The notes under the pieces are model-generated. The model did not search any database. It saw only the letters and a program-made list of their open reading frames with translations, and was not told the origin of the DNA. From IMG/VR virus record IMGVR_UViG_3300044627_000914, positions 1-23,602 of that record: a stretch of DNA of 23,602 bases; one strand, 5' to 3'. Positions within the stretch are counted from its first letter, which is position 1. The number at the start of each line of letters is the position of its first letter. A program made the translations under genes and the position numbers. Of this stretch, positions 15,470-22,220 are shown piece by piece. The stretch comes from a virus.

Positions 15470-17263
15470 TTATGCTTCAATATAGGTCTTGCTTACCTTA
15501 ACAGCAGTATCTGCAGCGGCTGCGGTAACCTGAAGAAGAACATTGCCACCTGAATAAACAGCATTTGTTGTTCCTAGTTCGCCATTGCTTTGTACATTAG
15601 CATACTCTGTTAAGTAAACATTATCTGATCCATCTACAGCAACAAGAATTTCAATTACTTCAATGTTGCCAGACTTTTTCATCTGAACAACATACTTAGC
15701 AGCAGAATATGTTGTTGCTGAGAATGTGTCAATTGTTGTTGCTGAAGTTCCAGCAGTTGCTGTTGCAGATCCAACAAGGGCATCTGGTAGAGCAAGGCTA
15801 GTACCTGTTGCTGCACCAAGTTCTGGAGTAACAAGAGTTGGCGTATTAGCAAATACTAGAGCGCCTGTTCCTGTTTCATCTGAAATAACTGATGCAAGTT
15901 CTGAAGATGATGTTGCAGCAAGTGCTGAAATCTTGCTTGTTGTATAAACACCATTTGTTACTGTTGCAGCATTTCCTGTGTACTCTGTTGCTGATAGAAC
16001 CTGAGTTCCAGCAATCTTTAATACTTTGCCAGAAGCAAGATTAAAGTGCTCTGAAGAGGTCCATGAATCTGTTGCATCTACCCAGTTAAGAGTCTTATCT
16101 GTAGCACCCTTAAGAGTAATACCACCACCATCAGCACCTGCATCTGTTGGTGTTGCTACTGAACCAAGTGTAAGGTTCTTGTCATCAACTGTGATTTCTG
16201 TTGAGTTAATTGTAGTTGTTGTACCATTAACTGTTAGGTCCCCTGAAAGAACCAAAGATGTACCAGTTGCAGCACCAATGTTTGGTGTTACAAGTGTTGG
16301 GGTATCAGCAAATACAAGTCCGCCAGTACCAGTCTCATCAGAGATTACTGTACGAAGTTCTGCTGAAGTAGTTGCAGCAAAAACATCTAACTTGTTATTT
16401 GTAAGAGCAACAGTACCTGTCGCATCTGGCAAAGTGATAGTCTTGTCAGATGTTGGGTCTGTAACTGTAAGTGTTGTTTCAAAATCATTTGCTGTAGCAC
16501 CTTCAAAAACAATTCCATTTCCGTCTACTGCTGGAGAGGTAAGTGTTTTATTTGTAAGTGTCTGTGTGTCTGATGTTCCAACTACTGAACCAGTTACACC
16601 GTGTACTCCTGTTGAAGCACCTGTGTGAGTTGTAAGGTCTCCAGATGAAGCCTTATCATTTAACTGTGTTTGAATTGCTGATGTTACACCGTCTACATAG
16701 TTAAGTTCTGTGGTTGAAAGTGTTGCTCCATCAAGAATGTTAAGTTCTGTTGAAGTTGCTAGAAGTGCAACATCTTCATTGACCTTTGGTGATGTTAAAG
16801 TCTTGTTGGTAAGTGTCTGTGTGTTAGTTGTACCAACTACCGCACCAGTTGCTCCATGTGCTTCTGTAAGGTTTGCGTGTGTTGTAAGATCTGAAGTAAG
16901 TGCTACTGTACCAGAAGCATCTGGGAGTGTGATTGTACGATCTGCAGTTGGGTCAGTTACTGCAAGTGTTGTTTCAAAATCATTTGCTGTAGATCCTTCA
17001 AACTCAATGCTTGTACCAAATACACCAACTGCTGCGGGTGCTTGCCACTCAACGCCGTATGTCGCACCTGAATTTGCTGTAAGTACTTGACCGTTTGTTC
17101 CAACGCCTAAACGAGCAACTGCATCGTCTGCGCTAGCAACAATCAAATCACCTTTAGCGTCAACGACACCTGCTGTGATAATATTCTTTCCATTAACGGT
17201 CGCTGTTGATCCCTCAACTACCAGTCCCGCTTTTACTCTAAAATCTTTTGTTACTGTTGCCAT
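15470..17263 (-). CDS. Long tail-fibre-like protein with internal repeats
   Basis: This 597-residue shaft protein is built from repeats. The unit F-E-G-[SA]-TANDFETTL-x-VTDPT-x-[DK]-TITLPDA-[ST]-GTVAL occurs at about 88-122 and 253-287. T-Q-TLTNKTLTSP occurs at about 148-159 and 234-244. SDETGTG-x-LVFA-[DN]-TPTLVTP occurs at about 308-326 and 461-480. Residues 345-425 match the 450-residue fibre (GGGITLKGATDKTLNWVD). GDLIVASADDAVARLGVGTN near residue 39 matches the 226-residue gene. The last 87 residues are a separate domain that is also the second half of the neighbouring 148-residue protein. There is a good ribosome-binding site (AAGGAGATAAAATG). It is likely to be a trimeric fibre with a C-terminal tip domain. 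Confidence 0.87.
   Translation of the reverse strand: MATVTKDFRVKAGLVVEGSTATVNGKNIITAGVVDAKGDLIVASADDAVARLGVGTNGQVLTANSGATYGVEWQAPAAVGVFGTSIEFEGSTANDFETTLAVTDPTADRTITLPDASGTVALTSDLTTHANLTEAHGATGAVVGTTNTQTLTNKTLTSPKVNEDVALLATSTELNILDGATLSTTELNYVDGVTSAIQTQLNDKASSGDLTTHTGASTGVHGVTGSVVGTSDTQTLTNKTLTSPAVDGNGIVFEGATANDFETTLTVTDPTSDKTITLPDATGTVALTNNKLDVFAATTSAELRTVISDETGTGGLVFADTPTLVTPNIGAATGTSLVLSGDLTVNGTTTTINSTEITVDDKNLTLGSVATPTDAGADGGGITLKGATDKTLNWVDATDSWTSSEHFNLASGKVLKIAGTQVLSATEYTGNAATVTNGVYTTSKISALAATSSSELASVISDETGTGALVFANTPTLVTPELGAATGTSLALPDALVGSATATAGTSATTIDTFSATTYSAAKYVVQMKKSGNIEVIEILVAVDGSDNVYLTEYANVQSNGELGTTNAVYSGGNVLLQVTAAAADTAVKVSKTYIEA
15992..16250. repeat. Fibre-shaft module, copy B
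   Basis: This is the counterpart of the module at 14018-14272. It encodes LTVNGTTTTINS, DKNL, GADGGGITLKGATDKTLNW and SWTSSE. The high similarity points to duplication or recurrent exchange between neighbouring fibre genes. Boundaries are approximate. Confidence 0.65.
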
Positions 17264-17276
17264 TTTATCTCCTTAG

Positions 17277-17723
17277 TTAAGCCTTTAAACCAATACGCAA
17301 ATAGCGCAAGGTTATAGGGGTCAATCCACCCACTGGAATTACAGTTAGTGAAACTGTATCTCCTGCTCTAGACACGGAGATGGTGCCAATATTCCCATCA
17401 TTGTCTACCGTTCCATATTCACTGACATTTACATCTGTAGCATCAGGGACTATAGTTAATTCTGTAGCGTAATATTTATTAGCGCCACCAGAAACTTTTT
17501 TAATTGAGATCAAATATTTTACTGATCTCCACTCACTTGCCAAAAAGTTATCAAAAATTGTTGAGTTCTCAATACCGTTGATTGTAACTTCATTATTGCC
17601 ATCTGAACCAAGATCTGTTGATCTTGCAGAGGTACTGTCAATCAAATCTTCATAGTTTGTTTGACTTGGACGGTCTCCAGTCTGAAACAGAGACTTAATG
17701 CTTGCAATTGATAATTTGGCCAT
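17277..17723 (-). CDS. Short tail protein sharing the C-terminal domain of the long fibre
   Basis: This 148-residue protein has two parts. Residues 1-35 (KSLFQTGDRPSQTNYEDLID) resemble the small N-terminal attachment segment of many phage fibres. Residues 54-148 are a beta domain related to residues 511-597 of the adjacent long fibre: KYLISIKK versus KYVVQMKK, SEYGTVDNDGNIGT versus TEYANVQSNGELGT, and a matching closing strand. It therefore looks like a minimal fibre with the same tip domain but no shaft. The ATG follows the extended -10 element by six bases and has no ribosome-binding site, so the message is predicted to be leaderless. Whether the domain binds a receptor or other tail parts is not known. 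Confidence 0.8.
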   Translation of the reverse strand: MAKLSIASIKSLFQTGDRPSQTNYEDLIDSTSARSTDLGSDGNNEVTINGIENSTIFDNFLASEWRSVKYLISIKKVSGGANKYYATELTIVPDATDVNVSEYGTVDNDGNIGTISVSRAGDTVSLTVIPVGGLTPITLRYLRIGLKA

Positions 17724-17729
17724 ACTGGA

Positions 17730-17738
17730 ATTATATCA
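17730..17738 (-). promoter_or_regulatory. Extended -10 promoter TGATATAAT, leaderless spacing
   Basis: The minus strand reads TGATATAAT followed by TCCAGT and then the ATG at 17723. The A of the ATG lies seven bases after the hexamer, so it coincides with the expected transcription start. Confidence 0.65.
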
Positions 17739-17744
17739 CATATT

Positions 17745-17966
17745 TTAAAGTATATAGTTAGAGAAACCAATAACCTGTAGTGGGATTGCTGGGATATTGC
17801 CAATAGATGCTGGTATCTGTATTGCTGTAAATCTTATTCTAAATGGAAGTACTGAGTTTATACTTACCCCTCGATTTGGCTGGGTAATTTCTACATTTGG
17901 AAAAGATGTTCTTTCAACGACTCTTGTAAAAACGGGGGTATTGCTATTTATAAAAACTTTTGCCAT
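17745..17966 (-). CDS. Small tail-region protein, unknown function
   Basis: This 73-residue protein (begins MAKVFINSNTPVFTRVVERT) is all-beta in appearance with no helix, Cys, signal peptide or membrane segment. It overlaps its upstream neighbour by one base (TAATG) and is coupled to it. The residues FTAIQIPASIGNIPAIPLQV give a Pro/Ile-rich second half. I do not recognise a family. Its place among tail-fibre genes suggests a small baseplate or fibre-connector component. Being coupled to the BppU-like 137-residue protein strengthens that idea but does not prove it. Short length lowers confidence slightly, but overlap, strand and spacing fit a real gene. Confidence 0.65.
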   Translation of the reverse strand: MAKVFINSNTPVFTRVVERTSFPNVEITQPNRGVSINSVLPFRIRFTAIQIPASIGNIPAIPLQVIGFSNYIL

Positions 17967-18379
17967 TAGTTTGTAACATCCTCAAGGAGAGTAATCTTCC
18001 CTTGAGCGACTGTCCAAACAAGTGTGTCCTGTGGAAGACGAAGTTCAATATCAAAAATATCATTTGTTCTTAGTTGTGCGGTTTGTGCTGCAGTTAGATT
18101 AACCTTAAACTCACCATCAGCATCATCTAGGTCTTGTTCTGGTGTAATTGTAAGAATTAGGCTTGCAGTATCTGTAATTATTTGAGGCTCAACTGGAGTA
18201 GTGGGTCTTTTAAACTCTACCTCAATATCCCAGTCATCAATAGTTAAAGGCTCTTTAGCATCATCTGTTACATAAACACTAAAAGATGCTGTATCGCCTT
18301 TTACAATTGTCCAGTTAATAAATGGTGGTGCTTCACCAATGTCGTAGTTAGATGCACCTTGACCTCTATAAGTTGCCAT
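17966..18379 (-). CDS. Putative upper-baseplate / fibre-adaptor protein (BppU-N-like)
   Basis: From the ATG in the TAATG overlap (18379) the protein has 137 residues. Longer versions with ten more residues would run back into the upstream gene and are less likely. The segment VKGDTASFSVYVTDDAKEPL followed by TIDDWDIEVEFKR, and the ending LVWTVAQGKITLLEDVT, are typical of small immunoglobulin-like phage proteins such as the N-terminal domain of BppU. These domains anchor fibres to the baseplate. The beta pattern covers most of the chain. It overlaps both neighbours by one base, so the three genes 18909-17745 form one coupled unit. The assignment is by pattern resemblance, not by an exact motif. 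Confidence 0.75.
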   Translation of the reverse strand: MATYRGQGASNYDIGEAPPFINWTIVKGDTASFSVYVTDDAKEPLTIDDWDIEVEFKRPTTPVEPQIITDTASLILTITPEQDLDDADGEFKVNLTAAQTAQLRTNDIFDIELRLPQDTLVWTVAQGKITLLEDVTN

Positions 18380-18909
18380 TATGATAACCCTGCTTTCAGT
18401 GATCCCCAAGTTCCATTACCTTTTGGTTGCTCGACAAGAATAATACCACTTGATGCATTTTTCTTTAAAACTACCGCCACCACTCCAGAGCCTGTTGTGG
18501 GCTGTGTTATTGTTAAACCTCCGCTGGTAGCAACATATAGTTTATCTCCAACGTTATAAGAGTTTGTGTTGATATTTGAGAAAACTCCAGACAAAATAAT
18601 AACTCCATCAGAACTATTAGATATAGAAGTTGCTGCTAATCCAATTACAGGAAATGTTGCAAGGTTTGTAGCAACACTTTTTGCAACTGTGGGTTTGCTT
18701 GTTCCATATCCAGAAATATACACTGGATCACCTTTTGCAATAGATGCTCCACTGTTGTTTGTTATATCAAGAGTGTGGTATGCAGAAGCACCTGTTGTAA
18801 GTAATGCCTCAATTGCTTCAGCCAATGACTGAATATCTTCGTGAACATTTACTGGATCACTAGATAGTGGAAAAGGAATATCGTAATTTGTTGTTGAACC
18901 CGTAGCCAT
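18379..18909 (-). CDS. Tail-fibre-type protein, 176 residues
   Basis: The chosen start is the ATG at 18909; an in-frame ATG at 18921 overlaps the -10 box (TATAATG) and cannot be in that transcript. The N-terminal TTNYDIPFPLSSDPVNVHED then IQSLAEAIEALL is a standard fibre-attachment segment. The rest contains ITNNSGASIAKGDPVYISGY, VIGLAATSISNSSDGVIILS and YNVGDKLYVATSGG. That set of strands is typical of a beta domain found in many marine and freshwater phage fibres. There is no ribosome-binding site and only ten bases lie between hexamer and ATG, so the message should be leaderless or nearly so. It leads a coupled block of three genes. Confidence 0.83.
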   Translation of the reverse strand: MATGSTTNYDIPFPLSSDPVNVHEDIQSLAEAIEALLTTGASAYHTLDITNNSGASIAKGDPVYISGYGTSKPTVAKSVATNLATFPVIGLAATSISNSSDGVIILSGVFSNINTNSYNVGDKLYVATSGGLTITQPTTGSGVVAVVLKKNASSGIILVEQPKGNGTWGSLKAGLS

Positions 18910-18919
18910 AGTATTTACC

Positions 18920-18928
18920 ATTATACCA
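18920..18928 (-). promoter_or_regulatory. Extended -10 promoter TGGTATAAT, first fibre block
   Basis: The minus strand reads TGGTATAAT just before the 18909 ATG. No -35 is recognisable. It stands back to back with the plus-strand promoter of the lysozyme gene, about 50 bases away. Confidence 0.65.
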
Positions 18929-18975
18929 CTTCATACACAGAGTTTTATAACAATTTAATAAAAAATATCAAAACT

Positions 18976-19005
18976 TTGACTTTTAGGGCAAAAACATGTT
19001 ATACT
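18976..19005 (+). promoter_or_regulatory. Sigma70-type promoter for the lysozyme gene
   Basis: TTGACT (18976-18981) and TATACT (19000-19005) are separated by 18 bases, with TG extending the -10 (TGTTATACT). It is the only promoter in the window with both a good -35 and an extended -10. Confidence 0.75.
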
Positions 19006-19014
19006 TGGAAGTAA

Positions 19015-19030
19015 CACCAGACAACTGGTG
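19015..19030 (+). repeat. 5' leader hairpin of the lysozyme mRNA
   Basis: CACCAG and CTGGTG form a perfect six-base-pair stem with loop ACAA, starting a few bases after the expected transcription start and followed by CTTTTGTTT. It may protect the 5' end of the message, act as a weak attenuator, or be an operator. Confidence 0.55.
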
Positions 19031-19055
19031 CTTTTGTTTCTAGGAGGTTTATTTG

Positions 19056-19628
19056 ATGAGAAGAGACAAGATGGCTTGGATTGGAATCCTATCTTTAGTA
19101 GGACTACTTGCACCCGTAAGTAATTCTGCTAATGCACTAACAACTACAACTGATAATAATTTACTAATTAATACGTCTAAGATTACCCCTGCCGACCCTA
19201 AGTCGGTTTTTTTGGTTTCTAAGCCAAAAAAAGTTTCAGTTTTGGCAAAGTATGAAAATGCTTCGTCTTTAACAGACTATGACCTAGTTCAACTATTGAA
19301 GGCTGTAGGCTTTACTGGAAAGGGTCTAAAGACTGCTTGGGCTGTGGCCAAGGCAGAGTCAAACGGAAGACCTTTTGCATTTAATGGAAATGCTAAGACT
19401 GGTGACAGTTCTTACGGGGTATTCCAAATAAATATGATTGGAGTCTTAGGTCCTGATCGTAGAGAAAAATTTGACCTAAATGCTAACGCTGAGTTATTTA
19501 ACCCAGTAAAAAATGCAACAATTGCATTCCACATGACCAAGGGTGGTACAGATTGGAAGTCTTGGAAATACGCTAAGACTGCTCCTGTACAAAAATGGTT
19601 AAAGAAATTTCCACATAAATATTCATAA
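19056..19628 (+). CDS. Secreted lysozyme / transglycosylase-like protein
   Basis: The protein is predicted to cleave peptidoglycan outside the membrane. From the ATG at 19056 (TAGGAGG eight bases upstream; the TTG just before is less likely) it has 190 residues. Residues 1-27 form a Sec signal peptide: Arg/Lys at the start, a hydrophobic core IGILSLVGLLAP, and cleavage after SANA. A linker follows, then an SLT/lysozyme-type domain (about 70-190) with the candidate catalytic Glu101 in AVAKAESNGRP, the hallmark SSYGVFQINM (118-127), and a closing helix AFHMTKGGTDWKSW. It is the only plus-strand gene, with its own promoter and terminator. It may aid lysis, change the wall of infected cells, or be a cargo gene; the alternatives cannot be separated here. 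Confidence 0.87.
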   Translation: MRRDKMAWIGILSLVGLLAPVSNSANALTTTTDNNLLINTSKITPADPKSVFLVSKPKKVSVLAKYENASSLTDYDLVQLLKAVGFTGKGLKTAWAVAKAESNGRPFAFNGNAKTGDSSYGVFQINMIGVLGPDRREKFDLNANAELFNPVKNATIAFHMTKGGTDWKSWKYAKTAPVQKWLKKFPHKYS

Positions 19629-19640
19629 TACTTAAAAGAA

Positions 19641-19676
19641 AATACCCCTTTGTCTATATGCTAGGGGTATTTTTTT
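19641..19676. terminator. Bidirectional terminator between converging genes
   Basis: AATACCCCT (19641-19649) pairs with AGGGGTATT (19663-19671) over nine bases around a 13-base loop. T runs follow in both directions (TTTTTT on plus, TTTTCTTTT on minus). It separates the lysozyme gene from the sulfotransferase gene, which converge here. Confidence 0.88.
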
Positions 19677-19679
19677 ATG

Positions 19680-20522
19680 CTAAAAGTCTTTTCCTCTGAC
19701 CTTGAGCAAAGAGCCTTTTCTCCAAAATTCCATATTAGAATATTTATGCTTAATGTAATCTGATAAAATATCAGTAGAAGTTGATGACCTAGATATAGAT
19801 TTTCTGATATCGTGTAAATTCTTTGGTAGACCTAAAGCAACATCGTCGTCTGATTCTACTTTTTCTATCTTATTAAAATTATGCTCATAATTAGGCATAC
19901 CTAAAAACTTATAGATTCCAGTCATGGTTTCTTGTGGCTTTAATACCAAGTCATTATATTCCACTATATGAAATATTCCCTTGTTCTCTGGGTAAAATGC
20001 AGAAGCCAAAGACAGCAAAGACTTGTCCATTTCGCTGCCTTGGAGCATAATGTACTCTGCCAATAAATCTTTTTGTGAACGATAGTTAGTAATAAACATA
20101 CCACTGTCAACAAGTTCGTTTGTTAGATAATTTGTATCTTCATTTAAAAAAATATAAGAAGAAATAATTTCTAAAATGTCACGCACTGTAAAAATTATTT
20201 TTGGAGTTTTAGTGACATATTCTTTTATCATACCAAGGTTTGCTGGAGTTCCCCAAGACTTTTCTCTATCAATTATTACAGGCTTGTCTACGTCGCTATA
20301 AAAAGTATCAAATAGAGAGCAAAGTGTTTTGTGTGATCTATCTTGATTTTCTTTATTTCTTTTTGCATGCTGGATGTGATTAGAAGTTTTTAAATCCCAC
20401 ATCAAAGCAGGTAGAGGACTTAATGGGGTGCTGTATATTTCTGGATTTTGATTAAATATTGCTGATAGCAAAGTGTTTCCACTTCTTGGTAATCCCGCTA
20501 AAAAATGATATGTTTTATTCAT
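19680..20522 (-). CDS. Sulfotransferase
   Basis: The 280-residue enzyme is predicted to move a sulfate group from PAPS to a hydroxyl or amine on a sugar, lipid or protein. The 5'-phosphosulfate loop is FLAGLPRSGNTLLSAIF (residues 7-23), and the 3'-phosphate site is KIIFTVRDILEIISSY (about 108-123, with Arg114 and Ser121/122). The C-terminal part has VEYNDLVLKPQETMTGIYKF, also typical of the family. The length equals that of ordinary bacterial and viral sulfotransferases, so it looks complete. It has no signal peptide, so it should act in the cytoplasm. No ribosome-binding site precedes the ATG. The substrate is unknown; a host surface glycan, or the phage's own fibre decoration, is possible. 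Confidence 0.88.
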   Translation of the reverse strand: MNKTYHFLAGLPRSGNTLLSAIFNQNPEIYSTPLSPLPALMWDLKTSNHIQHAKRNKENQDRSHKTLCSLFDTFYSDVDKPVIIDREKSWGTPANLGMIKEYVTKTPKIIFTVRDILEIISSYIFLNEDTNYLTNELVDSGMFITNYRSQKDLLAEYIMLQGSEMDKSLLSLASAFYPENKGIFHIVEYNDLVLKPQETMTGIYKFLGMPNYEHNFNKIEKVESDDDVALGLPKNLHDIRKSISRSSTSTDILSDYIKHKYSNMEFWRKGSLLKVRGKDF

Positions 20523-20533
20523 AAAACAAGTCT

Positions 20534-20539
20534 ATCATA
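20534..20539 (-). promoter_or_regulatory. Possible -10 (TATGAT) for the sulfotransferase gene
   Basis: The minus strand reads AAGGTATGAT eleven bases before the ATG, one or two bases off the TGnTATAAT word seen elsewhere. A TTTACA lies 19 bases upstream. It would give a very short leader. Weak evidence. Confidence 0.35.
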
Positions 20540-20562
20540 CCTTAAATATTTTGTAAAGTGTA

Positions 20563-20608
20563 AAATAAAATATCCCCTTAGATTTTATTCCTTGGAGATA
20601 TTTTATTT
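20563..20608. terminator. AT-rich perfect inverted repeat, probable terminator
   Basis: AAATAAAATATC (20563-20574) and GATATTTTATTT (20597-20608) pair over 12 bases, with CC and GG adding to the loop side. It follows the stop of the 116-residue gene at 20651 by about 45 bases. A T-rich arm on either strand allows termination in both directions. An operator is an alternative. Confidence 0.55.
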
Positions 20609-20650
20609 AAAATTAATAAGCAGTTTTAACTCAATGCTTAGGAGTAGTAT

Positions 20651-21001
20651 TTATGCTCCTGGTAAGAATTTCCACTCAAGGTCATTCTCAGACCAGTGGT
20701 AACACTCAGTACCTGTAGCAATAGGCATAGGTATTGGTGGTTCCCAGAATGGACCATTGCGTGTCCACGATGGGAACGGCTGTGGTGCTACAAAAATATC
20801 TTCTTCTTCATTGTAGGAATAGCCTAATCCCGCAAATCTTCCGCGTATATTTCCATTATAGGATGTGCGAACACATTTTTGATTACGGAAATTGCCATAC
20901 CAAGTTTCAGTATCCATACCTTCAATTAGTTCTGTTTCATCAATGCCAGTAATGACTTCAATGACTATGTTGTTTTCATCTAAAAATGCGTAATGTGCCA
21001 T
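20651..21001 (-). CDS. Conserved-type phage tail-tip accessory protein, unknown function
   Basis: From the ATG in TAATG (21001) this is a 116-residue protein starting MAHYAFLDENNIVIEVITGI. The pattern 'MAHFA-x-[IL]-DE-N-N-x-V' is familiar from small proteins of marine and freshwater phages. It continues with QKCVRTSYNGNIRGRFAGLG, then GYSYNEEEDIFVAPQPFPSW and a final Trp-containing strand (YHWSENDLEWKFLPG). Their function is not known to me. It is coupled by one base to the glycine-rich adhesin gene, and such pairs are common, suggesting a shared role at the fibre tip. There is no ribosome-binding site of its own. It ends the chain and is followed by an inverted repeat. Confidence 0.82.
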   Translation of the reverse strand: MAHYAFLDENNIVIEVITGIDETELIEGMDTETWYGNFRNQKCVRTSYNGNIRGRFAGLGYSYNEEEDIFVAPQPFPSWTRNGPFWEPPIPMPIATGTECYHWSENDLEWKFLPGA

Positions 21002-21867
21002 TATGTCCAACTCACATTTCCTGTGCCAGCGGTAAAGGTAACTACCTTAAATCTGCCAAGATCAGCAGTTGAAGAAGTCAATCCTGCACCGATTGATATT
21101 GTTCGGGTATTTTCATATCTTAAAATTACTAGGCCAGCACCACCACCATTGCCAGTACCCTGTGCGCCGTTGCCACCACCGCCACCGTTGCCTTGTCCAG
21201 CACCTCCTGCGCCTGTGGTATTAGAATTAAATCCTCCTCCACCGCCAGCGCGGGTGACTGCTGTTCCTGTAATACTTGAAGAAACTCCTGGGCCACCTGC
21301 ACCATTTATGTGATTAGCACCACCGCCGTTGCCACCGTTGCCGCCAGCGCCTCCGCCACCACCAGCAGAAGAATAGGCTTGATACACGAATGATCCTGAG
21401 CCACCATTATAGCCTTGACCTGCAGTTCCTCCTGCACCACCACCGCCGTTTGCACCGCCGCCACCTGATCCACCACCGCCTGCGCCAGTGTGACCACCGT
21501 AAACAGTTATACCAGAACCGCCAGCGCCTCCGCCGCTGACTGAAAGTGTTCCAAAATTAGATCCACCTCCAGCACTTTGTGCACCTCCGCCTGCTCCAAC
21601 AGTCACGTTATATGAAGTTCCCACAACTCCCATAGTTGCTTGCAACTCTGTTGTGCCTCCGCCTGAAGCACCATTTGAACTTAGATATCCTCCAGCACCG
21701 CCACCGCCACCGCCGCCGTTAGAGTTACCTCCACCACCGCCACCACCTATGATTAGAAAATCAATAGGAAATTGTGTTGCAGGGGTAGGTTCTGTCGCAT
21801 TAAAATCGTTATATCTCATTAAAGACTTCATACCACCAGAATCACGCATTTTTGCTACAAATGGCAT
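21001..21867 (-). CDS. Glycine-rich adhesin-like protein (T4/S16 gp38-like fold class)
   Basis: After a short N-terminal region (1-32) the 288-residue chain runs into a long glycine-rich part (about 38-240) with runs such as GGGGGGGNSNGGGGGGGAGG separated by short variable loops. It ends with a compact domain starting GGGAGLVILRYENTRTISIG and closing TFTAGTGNVSWT. This is the layout of tip adhesins built from packed polyglycine-II helices, known from Salmonella phage S16 gp38, in which the loops between glycine runs bind the receptor. The gene lies in a chain of one-base overlaps (TAATG at both ends), and GGAG precedes the ATG. A receptor-binding role is inferred from this fold class; collagen-like structural filler is a less likely alternative. 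Confidence 0.85.
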   Translation of the reverse strand: MPFVAKMRDSGGMKSLMRYNDFNATEPTPATQFPIDFLIIGGGGGGGNSNGGGGGGGAGGYLSSNGASGGGTTELQATMGVVGTSYNVTVGAGGGAQSAGGGSNFGTLSVSGGGAGGSGITVYGGHTGAGGGGSGGGGANGGGGAGGTAGQGYNGGSGSFVYQAYSSAGGGGGAGGNGGNGGGANHINGAGGPGVSSSITGTAVTRAGGGGGFNSNTTGAGGAGQGNGGGGGNGAQGTGNGGGAGLVILRYENTRTISIGAGLTSSTADLGRFKVVTFTAGTGNVSWT

Positions 21868-22172
21868 TAGGAAATCTCCACTCCTGAAATATGGAAATTG
21901 ATTGATGTTGCTGATGCGCCACCTGTGATTACGTTGGTTGTTGCCAGCACCTGCTTGATTGAAATCACAGTTGAGTCATTTGCTGCAATTGCAACTGTTG
22001 TTGCAAGGCTTGTGCCAGCAAGACCTAGTGTGAATGTTCCCGCAGATCCTGCGGTGTTGGTTACAACAATGTCAGTAACAATAGTTGTTGTTGATGATGG
22101 CACTGTGTAAAGTGTTGTTGCGGTGTTAGTTGTTGCGGCACCTCTAAAAAGTGCTTTTGTTAGTGTAGCCAT
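21867..22172 (-). CDS. Small all-beta virion protein, unknown function
   Basis: This 101-residue protein has a repetitive strand pattern: LYTVPSSTTTIVTDIVVTNT, then AGTFTLGLAGTSLATTVAIA and NDSTVISIKQVLATTNVITG. Proteins like this, near 100 residues with 'LYTVP' early and 'VISIKQ' late, occur in many phages near adhesins. They probably form beta-sandwich tips or spacers, but no function is known to me. It has a strong ribosome-binding site (AGGAGGT nine bases before ATG) and a likely promoter upstream, and its stop overlaps the adhesin ATG. It therefore leads the three-gene adhesin unit. No charged surface, Cys or signal peptide is present. Confidence 0.82.
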   Translation of the reverse strand: MATLTKALFRGAATTNTATTLYTVPSSTTTIVTDIVVTNTAGSAGTFTLGLAGTSLATTVAIAANDSTVISIKQVLATTNVITGGASATSINFHISGVEIS

Positions 22173-22205
22173 TAGTTACTACCTCCTAAAGTAGATTATA
22201 GTGTT

Positions 22206-22213
22206 ATTATACA
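22206..22213 (-). promoter_or_regulatory. Likely promoter TGTATAAT for the adhesin unit
   Basis: The minus strand reads TGGTGTATAAT, a -10 hexamer with a TG directly next to it rather than one base away, then a second TATAAT ten bases on. The leader carries AGGAGGT. The -35 is weak or absent. Confidence 0.5.
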
Positions 22214-22220
22214 CCATTTT

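Noticed and set aside
15726-17090. Several long plus-strand frames rich in Val, Ser and Ala
   Set aside because: They are antisense to the repetitive fibre gene, and their bias follows from its Thr/Gly/Ala codons. No start signals were seen.
21653-21901. Plus-strand frame rich in proline (PPPP runs)
   Set aside because: It is the mirror image of the glycine codons of the adhesin gene on the other strand, with no ribosome-binding site or promoter.
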